Assembly: GCA_016716835.1 (NCBI GenBank)
Contig: JADJUW010000001.1
Coordinates: forward strand, 2,570,001-2,634,000
DNA: 64,000 nucleotides
Source: Myxococcales bacterium
Lineage (GTDB): Bacteria; Myxococcota_A; Polyangia; Haliangiales; Haliangiaceae
Direction: 5' to 3'
Part shown: in pieces, positions 8,365-15,892 of the stretch
How the letters are laid out: each line of letters begins with the position of its first letter
Position numbering within the stretch: the first letter of the stretch is position 1
The notes under the pieces: generated by a model
Seen by the model: only the letters and a program-made list of their open reading frames with translations
Told to the model about the DNA's origin: nothing
Database searches by the model: none
Translations under genes and position numbers: made by a program

Positions 8365-9051
8365 CTAGTTATTTTGAACAGGCCTAAACGGATACAAAAA
8401 TGTTGCCAGGGCACTCGGGTTGCGCGTCTGCAGATAGACGGTGCCCTCGCCGGTAAAATCGGCGACGAGGCCTTCGCCGGAGAAGAAGAAGCCCTTGAGG
8501 CCGCCGAAGGCGCGAACCTTGTATTGCACGTTTTGCGTAAAGCCGACGATGTGGCCGGTGTCCACGGTGAGCGGCCCGCCGGCAGGCAGCGAGATTTGCC
8601 TAATCGCGCCATAGGTGGAATAGAAGACCAGGCCGGGACCGGTCATGCGCAACATAAAGAGGCCGGCGCCGGAGAAGAAGCCTTTGACGCCGCCCCACTT
8701 GGTGTCAATGGCGAGCTCATTGCCAAAATGCGCGAGATACGAGCCGCTTTGCAGAAAGAAGACTTCGCCCGGTGCGAGCTCCTTGGTCGCGATATCGCCC
8801 TCGTTGCCGGGCGCGAGCCACAGCTCTTGATTGGCGGCGCTGGCGGTATAGGTGTTTTGAAAAAAACTTTCGCCCCCGAGCACGGCGCGCTTTGCCGCCG
8901 ACAACAAGCCACCCCGAGCCTTGGTCTGAAGCTCGATGCCGGAGCTCATGCTCACCATGGCGCCGGCCTCGGCGAACGTCTGCTCGCCCGTCGCATCGTA
9001 GTACACGCGGAGCAATGAAAAATCTGGTCGTCCTAGAATATCAAAACGCAT
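8365..9051 (-). CDS. AIM24 family protein (copy 1)
   Basis: 228 aa, full length for the AIM24/TIGR00266 family, a beta-helical tryptophan-RNA-binding-attenuator-like fold of unknown biochemical role (the yeast member is needed for mitochondrial cristae organisation). Family signatures are EAGAMVSMSSGIE, LGGESFFQNTY, LQSGSYLAHFG, DTKWGGVKGFFSGAGLF, VDTGHIVGF and FSGEGLVADFTGEG. It is third and last in a same-strand run of three paralogues, 21 bp after copy 2. The three were probably made by tandem duplication. Confidence 0.92.
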   Translation of the reverse strand: MRFDILGRPDFSLLRVYYDATGEQTFAEAGAMVSMSSGIELQTKARGGLLSAAKRAVLGGESFFQNTYTASAANQELWLAPGNEGDIATKELAPGEVFFLQSGSYLAHFGNELAIDTKWGGVKGFFSGAGLFMLRMTGPGLVFYSTYGAIRQISLPAGGPLTVDTGHIVGFTQNVQYKVRAFGGLKGFFFSGEGLVADFTGEGTVYLQTRNPSALATFLYPFRPVQNN

Positions 9052-9072
9052 GTGATTATCCTTTGCGGCGGG

Positions 9073-9750
9073 TTAGCGAGGAGGAAGCTTGGGACCAATG
9101 GTTTGGCCAAACACGGTTGGATTGCGAGTTTGCAGATAGACGCGACCGCGGCCGCGAAACCGAAGGACAAAGCCTTCGCCGGAGAGTAACGAAGCGATCC
9201 ACCCCGAAGACGCCTTGGTAATGTCGTATTGCAGCCCATTGGTAAAGGCGACGACATGCCCCGTATCGACGATCAGCTCGCCGTCGATGTCGGCCCACGA
9301 AATCGCGCCAAACGCGTTGAGGATGACGGGACCTTGCCCCGTGGCATGTAAGAAGAAGAACGACTCGCCCGAAAACAAGCCGCGCGTGAAGCCCTGCCAC
9401 TTGGTGTCGAGATGCACCGAATCGGGCGCCGCGACGTAGCTGCCGCCCTGGATAAACAATTGGTGATCGGGCGCGAGGGGATGCACGATCATGTCGCCGG
9501 GTAGGCGCGGCGCCAGGCACAGCTCCGAAGGGCCCTGCGCGGTGAACTCGTTGGTAAAAAACGATTCGCCACCCAGCATCGAGCGCTTGAGGCTCTTGAG
9601 CAGGCCGCCCGCCTTACGCGCCTGCGTCTTAACCGAAATGGGACCGGCCATGCTGATCATGGCATCGGCCTCGGCGCGAATAGCATCACCGGGGCCCATG
9701 GCGCACACCGCAACCGCGGCGCCGGGACGATGTTGGATATCGATATTCAT
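9073..9750 (-). CDS. AIM24 family protein (copy 2)
   Basis: 225 aa. ATG 9750 is preferred to 9756 because AAAGG then lies at a normal distance. It shares the family motifs (ADAMISMAGP, MLGGESFFTNEF, IQGGSYVAAPD, DTKWQGFTRGLFSGESFFF, VDTGHVVAF, LSGEGFVLRFRGRG). It is the middle gene of the AIM24 trio, 13 bp after copy 3. The copies have diverged strongly outside the motifs, so distinct roles are possible. Confidence 0.92.
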   Translation of the reverse strand: MNIDIQHRPGAAVAVCAMGPGDAIRAEADAMISMAGPISVKTQARKAGGLLKSLKRSMLGGESFFTNEFTAQGPSELCLAPRLPGDMIVHPLAPDHQLFIQGGSYVAAPDSVHLDTKWQGFTRGLFSGESFFFLHATGQGPVILNAFGAISWADIDGELIVDTGHVVAFTNGLQYDITKASSGWIASLLSGEGFVLRFRGRGRVYLQTRNPTVFGQTIGPKLPPR

Positions 9751-9763
9751 GGTCATGCCCTTT

Positions 9764-10453
9764 CTACAGCAGGCGGCGAATCCAGCTAACGGAGGCCGAG
9801 AGATTGCGCGATTGAATCCACAACCGGCCCTGGCCGCGAAATTCACAAACAAAACCTTCGCCGGAGAACAAGAATGACTTCATGCTGCCGGCCTTGCGCA
9901 CCGAAAAATTGAGCGAGTTCTCAAATGCCACGATATGGCCCGTATCTACGATATACGTGCCGTTCACGGGCACCTCGACTACGTCGCCGTACGAGTTTAC
10001 AAATACCTCGCCATCGCCCTTACATTCAAGCAGCGTCAAGCCCTCGCCGCCAAAGAAGGAGCGCAGGCCCCCCCAACGCACCACGGCGTTGATGTTGCCC
10101 GTGCTGGCGAGGTAGCTGCCCCGTTGCACGAACAGGCTGCGCCCTGCCGATATGACTTGCGGCGTGATGGAGCCCGAAAGCGAAGGCGCGAGCACGACCT
10201 CGCCGCCGCTGGCCGTCGAGAAATTATTGATAAATACCGTTTCGCCGCCAAAAAATTTGCGGGCCAGCGCGCGAAAAAATGAAAGGAACTTGTGAAAAAA
10301 GCCGACGCCCTTGCCGGCATTGAGGCGCGTCGCGATGGCGACACCTGGCGTCATCGACACCATGGCGCCCGCCTCGGCGTCGATCTCGTCGCCGGCGGCA
10401 AGTTGCACCCGCAACCACGCATATGATGGTGCATGTTCAATTTGATATTGCAT
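9764..10453 (-). CDS. AIM24 family protein (copy 3, promoter-proximal)
   Basis: 229 aa from ATG 10453, preceded by GGGGA. Signatures are EAGAMVSMTPGV, FGGETVFINNF, VQRGSYLASTG, RWGGLRSFFGGEGL, VDTGHIVAF and FSGEGFVCEFRGQG. It has an insertion of basic/aromatic residues (KGVGFFHKFLSFFRALARKF) before the GGE motif compared with the other two copies. First gene of the three-gene unit, divergent from the M48 protease gene with ~120 bp between them. Confidence 0.92.
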   Translation of the reverse strand: MQYQIEHAPSYAWLRVQLAAGDEIDAEAGAMVSMTPGVAIATRLNAGKGVGFFHKFLSFFRALARKFFGGETVFINNFSTASGGEVVLAPSLSGSITPQVISAGRSLFVQRGSYLASTGNINAVVRWGGLRSFFGGEGLTLLECKGDGEVFVNSYGDVVEVPVNGTYIVDTGHIVAFENSLNFSVRKAGSMKSFLFSGEGFVCEFRGQGRLWIQSRNLSASVSWIRRLL

Positions 10454-10576
10454 AATGTCCCCGCTCCCTTGGTCTGCAACCGCAAACACTCGCGCGAGAT
10501 TGCATCACACCCGCTTCGCGATTTGCTACGACCGCCGGCACAAATATCGAGCTTATTGATGTGCTAGGGTGTGGGC

Positions 10577-11545
10577 GTGAGCACCGATCACAAAGATGGC
10601 CCGCGTTCGAGCGAGACCGCGAGCCAAGGCAGTTGGGGTCAGGCTCCGTCGACGCCACCATCAAGCGAGGCGGGCCGCGCGGACGCCCCGCCGCAACACG
10701 CATCCCCGCCGCCCGTCATGGATCAACCCATGGCCATCGCCGGCGCCCCCACACATCAGGGGTTTGGCCATACGCATCGGCGGCTGATCATCGAGATCGT
10801 CGCGGCGATCGGCGGCCTCTTGCTGATCTTGGTGTTGTCGATGCGGCTGGCATCGTGCGCGGCGGGCTCGATGGTCCGTTTTGTGCCGGTATCGGTCGAC
10901 CGCCAGCTAGGCGAACTCGCCGCGCTCGCCGTCTCAGGTAGCACGTGTGAAAATGTCGAAGCCAAGCAATACGTGCAAGACATTCTCGACCAGCTGCTGG
11001 CCGCGTCCGGCGACACGCGCTTTACGTTTACGCTTTCCATCGCGGACGACGATGCGATCAATGCCTTTGCGGCGCCCGGCGGCATCGTCGTGGTCAACCG
11101 CGGGCTGCTCGAAAAGGCCGAAACCGGCGAAGAGGTCGCCGGCGTGTTGGCACACGAGATTCAGCATGTGCTGGGGCGCCATGGCATGGTCAATATTTTG
11201 CGGCAAGCGGGCGGCAAGATCATCATCGGCATCGCGCTGGGATGGACCGACGTCGGCGTGTTGTTCTCTTATGCCGGCGACTTGATGGACCTGGCGTACA
11301 GCCGCGACCACGAGCGCGATGCAGATAGCGCCGGTCGGGCGATCATGAAGAAAGCCGGCATGGATCCCCGCGGGCTGGCTAAATTTTTTGCGCGACTCAA
11401 GGCGGAAGGCGGCGCGCAACCGCCTCCTATCTTATCGACCCACCCCGATCACGACGAACGCATCGTAGCCGCCGAGCGCGACGCGCTTGGCTTTGTGCCG
11501 ACCCAGACGTTGCCGGTGCCACCGCGCGCCATCGCGTGTAAGTAG
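10577..11545 (+). CDS. M48 family metalloprotease, membrane-anchored
   Basis: 322 aa from GTG 10577, with AGGG 7 nt upstream (GTG 10571 is the alternative). A disordered Ser/Pro-rich N-terminus is followed by one transmembrane helix (IVAAIGGLLLILVLSM, ~residues 75-95) and the peptidase domain. The zinc motif is HEIQH within AGVLAHEIQHVLGRHG, and the third ligand glutamate is in SRDHERDADSAG. The substrate-binding fold resembles YfgC/BepA and Oma1-like envelope proteases, which degrade or refold outer-membrane proteins. It ends with a THPDHDERI motif typical of the family. Confidence 0.9.
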   Translation: MSTDHKDGPRSSETASQGSWGQAPSTPPSSEAGRADAPPQHASPPPVMDQPMAIAGAPTHQGFGHTHRRLIIEIVAAIGGLLLILVLSMRLASCAAGSMVRFVPVSVDRQLGELAALAVSGSTCENVEAKQYVQDILDQLLAASGDTRFTFTLSIADDDAINAFAAPGGIVVVNRGLLEKAETGEEVAGVLAHEIQHVLGRHGMVNILRQAGGKIIIGIALGWTDVGVLFSYAGDLMDLAYSRDHERDADSAGRAIMKKAGMDPRGLAKFFARLKAEGGAQPPPILSTHPDHDERIVAAERDALGFVPTQTLPVPPRAIACK

Positions 11546-11609
11546 CGACGCCGCCAAATTACGTGTCGAGGCGCGCCGCGCGCTATGCAAATCTGGTTAC
11601 AATTGCGCC

Positions 11610-13262
11610 ATGCTCGCCATGGTTGCCGAACGACTGCTCGCAGACCTCTCGCTGTCACGTGACGACTTCGTGCAGGCCATCGTCGGCAAGGCCTCGCGCT
11701 ATGGCTTCAATGAGCTGCCGGCCTTGCGGCGCAACATTGAGTTTCCTTCGCGCGCCCTGGCCGATGGCATGCGGCGAGGTGATCGCACGGTCGTCGTGGA
11801 CGCCATCTTGGCCGTCATGCAAGAACGCATCAATACCGGGTTTGCGCCGCTCGACGTCGTCGAGGCGCTGCTCGCGGCCGTTCCCATCACCCGCCGCATC
11901 GCGGTTGGCATCGCGCGCCAAGCCCGCACCGACGAGACCGCCGCCGCCAACGCCACCGAGGAGTTCGTGCTCGGCGTTGTGAGCGATGTCCTCCGCCATG
12001 TCAGCGATGGCCAACAACTTGCGCTCGAGAAGATTGAGTTCCAAGCGCGCGAGGTCTCTCAACAAAAACAACAACTCACCAAGGAACACTCTCAGCTTCA
12101 GGCGCTACATGAAAAGGTGGTGGGCAGCCTTTCGGCCGGTGTCTGCTTCGTCGAGACGGGGAGCAATATGATTGCGCTGCACAATCGGCGCTTCTGCGAG
12201 ATCATGCGGCTGCCGACGAGCTCGCTCAACGGCAAGCGAATTAACGAGGTCTTTGCGCAGTATCAAGGCATTCCGATCGACCAGATGATCGAGCGGGTGC
12301 GCGCCACCGACCGCCTGCCCGGCACCAAGCTCACCTTCACCACGCCCGCCGGGGAACCGCTGACCGTCTTGCTCAGGGTCGAGCGCTTGCGTGGTGGCAA
12401 CGATGACGTGCGCGGCTCGATTATTATCGTCGACGATATCAGCGAGCGTGAGGTCTTATTGCAGTCGATCTCGCGCTTTGTGTCGCCCGCCTTCGCCGCG
12501 CGCCTGCTCGAGGGCAAGCAGAGCGATTTCGGCGAGGCCGAAGAGCGCGACATTACGGTGCTGTTTGCCGACATTCGCGGCTTCACTTCGATGTCCGAGG
12601 CCATGCCGCTGATCGAGCTGCACACGATGCTCAATAGCTACTTTAGCGCCGCGACCGACGCCATTGCCGAGCACAATGGCACCATCGACAAGTTCATCGG
12701 CGACAACATCATGGCCATCTTCGCGACCGGCGAGGACTGCGGCGCCAATGCGGCGATGCGTGCCGCCTTGGCGATCATTCGCAAGGTCGATCAGCTCAAC
12801 GTCCTGCGCGCCCGCGCGGGCCAGCCGGCGCTCGATATCGGCATTGGCATTTCAACCGGTTTAGCGCGGCTGGGCGTGCTGGGCGCGCGTGCCCGCGCCA
12901 GCTATACGGCGATCGGCGACACCGTCAACGTGGCGGCGCGGCTGCAAGCAATGGCCGGTCCGCGCGAAATTCTATTGTCCGAGGCGACGCGGACGCACGT
13001 GACGGAGCTTGCGTCGATTGATTCGCTAGGGCCGGTGCGGCTCAAGGGCCGGCTGTCGCCGATTAACCTGTTCTCGGTCCGCTTGGCGGCCGAGCCGGTC
13101 GTGCTGGCAGAGGACACGACCAGGCCGATCAACCTCCCGCCGCCGAGCTACCCCGACATCGATATCGCCACCAAGATCACGCGCCTGGCCACGCGCAATG
13201 GCCTGTCCGACGCCGCGATCGAAATCTCCGATGACCGTATCGAACGCAGCGAGCGCGACTAG
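11610..13262 (+). CDS. PAS domain - class III adenylate cyclase
   Basis: 550 aa from ATG 11610 (11619 also possible). The N-terminal ~150 residues are helical and end in a coiled coil (KIEFQAREVSQQKQQLTKEH) leading into a PAS domain (~165-285; VGSLSAGVCFVETGSNMIAL). The catalytic domain (~305-490) has metal-binding aspartates in VLFADIRGFTS and FIGDNIMAIF. The lysine of IDKFIGD and the threonine in SYTAIGDTVNVAARLQ fit ATP over GTP. It makes cAMP as a soluble sensor. Its stop codon TAG coincides with the left edge of the inverted-repeat element at 13260. Confidence 0.93.
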   Translation: MLAMVAERLLADLSLSRDDFVQAIVGKASRYGFNELPALRRNIEFPSRALADGMRRGDRTVVVDAILAVMQERINTGFAPLDVVEALLAAVPITRRIAVGIARQARTDETAAANATEEFVLGVVSDVLRHVSDGQQLALEKIEFQAREVSQQKQQLTKEHSQLQALHEKVVGSLSAGVCFVETGSNMIALHNRRFCEIMRLPTSSLNGKRINEVFAQYQGIPIDQMIERVRATDRLPGTKLTFTTPAGEPLTVLLRVERLRGGNDDVRGSIIIVDDISEREVLLQSISRFVSPAFAARLLEGKQSDFGEAEERDITVLFADIRGFTSMSEAMPLIELHTMLNSYFSAATDAIAEHNGTIDKFIGDNIMAIFATGEDCGANAAMRAALAIIRKVDQLNVLRARAGQPALDIGIGISTGLARLGVLGARARASYTAIGDTVNVAARLQAMAGPREILLSEATRTHVTELASIDSLGPVRLKGRLSPINLFSVRLAAEPVVLAEDTTRPINLPPPSYPDIDIATKITRLATRNGLSDAAIEISDDRIERSERD

Positions 13263-13421
13263 TGCCGTGCCCCAGATGTTATGAGCCAGGCTGCGCCGGG
13301 ATGACGTCCGAGGCCAAGGCGCGAGGAGTGGAGTTTGGTGGTTCCAAACGACCGACGAGCAACGCAGGCATCGGGCGTCAGACCTAGCAGAGTGGCTCAT
13401 GTTATCTGGGACACGGCACTA
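13260..13421. mobile_element. TA-flanked inverted-repeat element (MITE-like) at overlapping stop codons
   Basis: Arms 13259-13288 and 13393-13422 are inverted repeats matching at 26 of 30 positions (CTAGTGCCGTG...GAGCCA). The element is about 160 bp, has no ORF, and is flanked by TA on both sides, the target duplication of IS630/Tc1-type elements. The adenylate cyclase stop TAG and the stop TAG of the convergent radical-SAM gene are each formed by the flanking TA and the outermost G. Removing the element leaves CTAG, in which the two stops would have overlapped. Mobility is inferred from structure only; no second copy was noticed in the window. Confidence 0.6.
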
Positions 13422-14033
13422 GCCGCGACGGCGGGTAAGGTGCCCCGCCGCGATCGGCGCCACCCCGGTGACTGACATGCTGCCGTCGGCGGCAATGCGG
13501 AACTCGAGCTCGGGCGTCGCCGCAAGCTGCGCCGCCGTATAACGCGAGGTCAGCAGGTGTGGCACTTGGTTGCGCGAGCCGCGCAACTCGGTGGCGAGGC
13601 GATCTCCGGCGACGTACCTGCCGTCAATGAGTACGTCGATGCCAGCTAGGATCGGCGCGGCGTCAGGCCTTTGCCGCAGCTCGGCCAGGGTGTAGCCGGA
13701 GAAAACGACGATGCTCGGGGTGCGGTCTTTGTGTTGAATGTGCCCAATACCGCCCACCAACGCGGTTAGCGCCAGGGGCTGTTCAAATGGCTCACCGCCG
13801 GAAATCGTCACGCCCTCGATCTCGCCGGCGGTAAATCGCTGCGCGATGCCTTCAAGCAAGGTCGCGATAGCCACCGGCGTGCCGACGCCGGCCGCGTGCG
13901 TGCTTGGATTAAAACAACCCGGACAAGCGAGGGTGCAGCCCTGAAACCAGATGACGGTGCGCTCGCCTGGGCCATTGGCGCGGCTGCGAGGCACCACCGC
14001 GTGGACGAACGCGGCCTCGCCGAGGTGATTCAT
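13419..14033 (-). CDS. NrdG-like radical SAM protein (single-cluster)
   Basis: 204 aa. The 4Fe-4S motif C-x3-C-x2-C is seen in FQGCTLACPGCFNPSTH, followed by the SAM-binding TISGGEPFEQP, in the layout of the anaerobic ribonucleotide reductase activase (NrdG) and pyruvate-formate-lyase-activase-like proteins. The core is ~160 residues with a short Arg-rich tail. It starts with ATGA overlap on the stop of the TldE-like gene, so it belongs to that operon and not to an NrdD gene, none of which is in the window. Its substrate is therefore open: a glycyl-radical protein elsewhere, or peptide modification linked to the TldD pair. Confidence 0.85.
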   Translation of the reverse strand: MNHLGEAAFVHAVVPRSRANGPGERTVIWFQGCTLACPGCFNPSTHAAGVGTPVAIATLLEGIAQRFTAGEIEGVTISGGEPFEQPLALTALVGGIGHIQHKDRTPSIVVFSGYTLAELRQRPDAAPILAGIDVLIDGRYVAGDRLATELRGSRNQVPHLLTSRYTAAQLAATPELEFRIAADGSMSVTGVAPIAAGHLTRRRG

Positions 14034-15889
14034 GGCGCAGGCGGCGCAACGATCGGACGCGGCCGCTGGCCGCCCGTGACGCGCAAGACATCGAGCTCGC
14101 GAAAAAGCAGATCCGGCGACGACACCGAGCTCTCGATGCCGTTGGTCGGGACGAAGCCGCTTTCGGCACCACCGCCAAGCTTGTGTTCGAGGTACGGATC
14201 AGGCGACGCCAAGAAGTTGCTCACTGTGCTCGTGTTGCCGCCCGCGACGATGTCCTTCCATGCGCGAATCGGCACCGCGGCGAGCTGCACGCCGCGTAGC
14301 AGCTCTTCGCGGCCGTTAGGATAGAGGCGATACGCCAGCGTGGCGGGCGGCGGCAGATCGAGATCCGCATTTTGCAACACCGCGAGGATTTCGCGACGCG
14401 TGAACTCCGGCGCGCCGGTAATGGCGGCGTCATCGAGCTGGCGAATGATAAGCCCGAACGGAAGCCCTTCTTCTTTGACGATGGCGAGCAGTTTGGCGCG
14501 CAACGCGGCGCGCGCGAGCCCACCCCTAAATGCAATCACCGTATTGGTGGCGGTGCCAAAAAACATGCCACCCGGCGCGACGCGACGCGCGTGCCCGTTG
14601 GACGTGTCGCCCTTGGCGGCCGGGGTGCGGCTCTTGAGCAAGGCCGTCAGCACGCCATTTTTGGCAACCTCGACGCGCTGCGCGACGATGCCCTCGTCGT
14701 CAAACTTGTAGCCACCGATGACCGCGACGCCGTTTATGGCATGCACCGACGGATCGTCGCTGACTGACATGCCGGCGGGGAAGACCCGGAGGCCAACCTT
14801 GTCCGAGAGCGCGCCGCCAAAGCGCTTGGCCTGCTGCGGCGAGAGGCCCTCGGCGAGCGGCGTGCCGCCCAGGTGTGGCGTCAGCGTATGGCGCGCGATG
14901 GCCGTGGCGGCCTCGCCCTCAAATAAGATGGGGCCGGTGTAGCGGTCGATGCTAGGCGCCTCGCTTTGCGCTTGCAGCTGCCTGATCAGGCCGTCGATGG
15001 CGCTCGCCAGCTGCGCATCCGTTGGCAGCTGCTGCTCGGTGGTGCCATAGCGAATATAGTACTGCGCAATGTCTTGGCCATCGCTCGCCTGGCCGTTGGC
15101 GACGATGCTGACGCCGGTGGCACGCCGCGCATCGGTCGCCGAGGTGCCTTCGCTGTTGAGATACCAGCGCCGCTCGATGTACGTGGTGAACGCGACGCGC
15201 GAATCGCGAATGCCGGTATGGCCGGCAAATAGCTTTGAGAGCGCGTTGGCGCGCGTCGTCAGCGACGCGAGCGATTCCATCGCCGGCGGTAGCACCTGCT
15301 CCTCGCTGACAAAGGCCTTGGCCGCCTCCCAGCTTGGGATATCGCGCTTGAGCGCGCCGCTGTCGCGAGCCTCGGTCTTGGCGCGCAATTGGATAAGCGC
15401 TTCCTTGTAGGCGGCGTCGGTGACCAGCCACGCGGCGCGGCGGGCCATCCGCGGCGTAGCCTCGAGCGGCAGGCTCGTGGAGGCGACGCCGTCAATGTGC
15501 TCGGCGCGTGGGACGATAAAGTTGCCGTTGTCAAAGGCAAATGATCCGACGCGAACGCGTGCCTCGATGCTAACGAAGTGGCGATCGCGCGACAGCAGCG
15601 TCGAGCCCATGGTTGATGAGACGTTAATCACCTCCACCTCGGTGATCTTGTAGGAGATATGGTACGGCTTGGGTGCGCCTGGAATTTGCAGGCGCTCGAT
15701 GGCGCGATTCATCTCCTCGGCGATGGCATCTAGGATGGCTTCATTGATGGCGCGCGAGGGCGGCGCCTTGGCGGCAGGCGCCGGCGCGGCAACGGTTGCC
15801 GGAACGCGCGCGACGATGGCGCCGACGGCCAAGGCCAAGCTTGTGATGGAGGAAAGCATAGGCGAAGCCTTGCGGTGTAGCTTGTTCAT
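14030..15889 (-). CDS. Exported TldE/PmbA-like protein lacking the zinc site
   Basis: 619 aa with a Sec signal (LALAVGAIVARVPATVAA) and then a TldD/PmbA modulator-of-gyrase fold. The segment aligning with the TldD HExxxH motif reads H-T-L-T-P-H (~334-339), so the catalytic Glu is Thr. The C-terminal position of the zinc-binding Cys reads GGGAESGFVPT, with Gly in place of Cys. This is the pattern of TldE, the non-catalytic partner of TldD. The gene lies 3 bp after the TldD-like gene and overlaps the radical-SAM start. Known TldD/TldE act in the cytosol on unfolded peptides (microcin B17, CcdA); an exported pair would act outside it. Confidence 0.88.
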   Translation of the reverse strand: MNKLHRKASPMLSSITSLALAVGAIVARVPATVAAPAPAAKAPPSRAINEAILDAIAEEMNRAIERLQIPGAPKPYHISYKITEVEVINVSSTMGSTLLSRDRHFVSIEARVRVGSFAFDNGNFIVPRAEHIDGVASTSLPLEATPRMARRAAWLVTDAAYKEALIQLRAKTEARDSGALKRDIPSWEAAKAFVSEEQVLPPAMESLASLTTRANALSKLFAGHTGIRDSRVAFTTYIERRWYLNSEGTSATDARRATGVSIVANGQASDGQDIAQYYIRYGTTEQQLPTDAQLASAIDGLIRQLQAQSEAPSIDRYTGPILFEGEAATAIARHTLTPHLGGTPLAEGLSPQQAKRFGGALSDKVGLRVFPAGMSVSDDPSVHAINGVAVIGGYKFDDEGIVAQRVEVAKNGVLTALLKSRTPAAKGDTSNGHARRVAPGGMFFGTATNTVIAFRGGLARAALRAKLLAIVKEEGLPFGLIIRQLDDAAITGAPEFTRREILAVLQNADLDLPPPATLAYRLYPNGREELLRGVQLAAVPIRAWKDIVAGGNTSTVSNFLASPDPYLEHKLGGGAESGFVPTNGIESSVSSPDLLFRELDVLRVTGGQRPRPIVAPPAP

Positions 15890-15892
15890 GGA

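Noticed and set aside
13419..14033. NrdG assignment in the strict sense (anaerobic RNR activase)
   Set aside because: The protein is NrdG-like by motif, but no nrdD is near and it is coupled to TldD-type genes, so only the general family is given.
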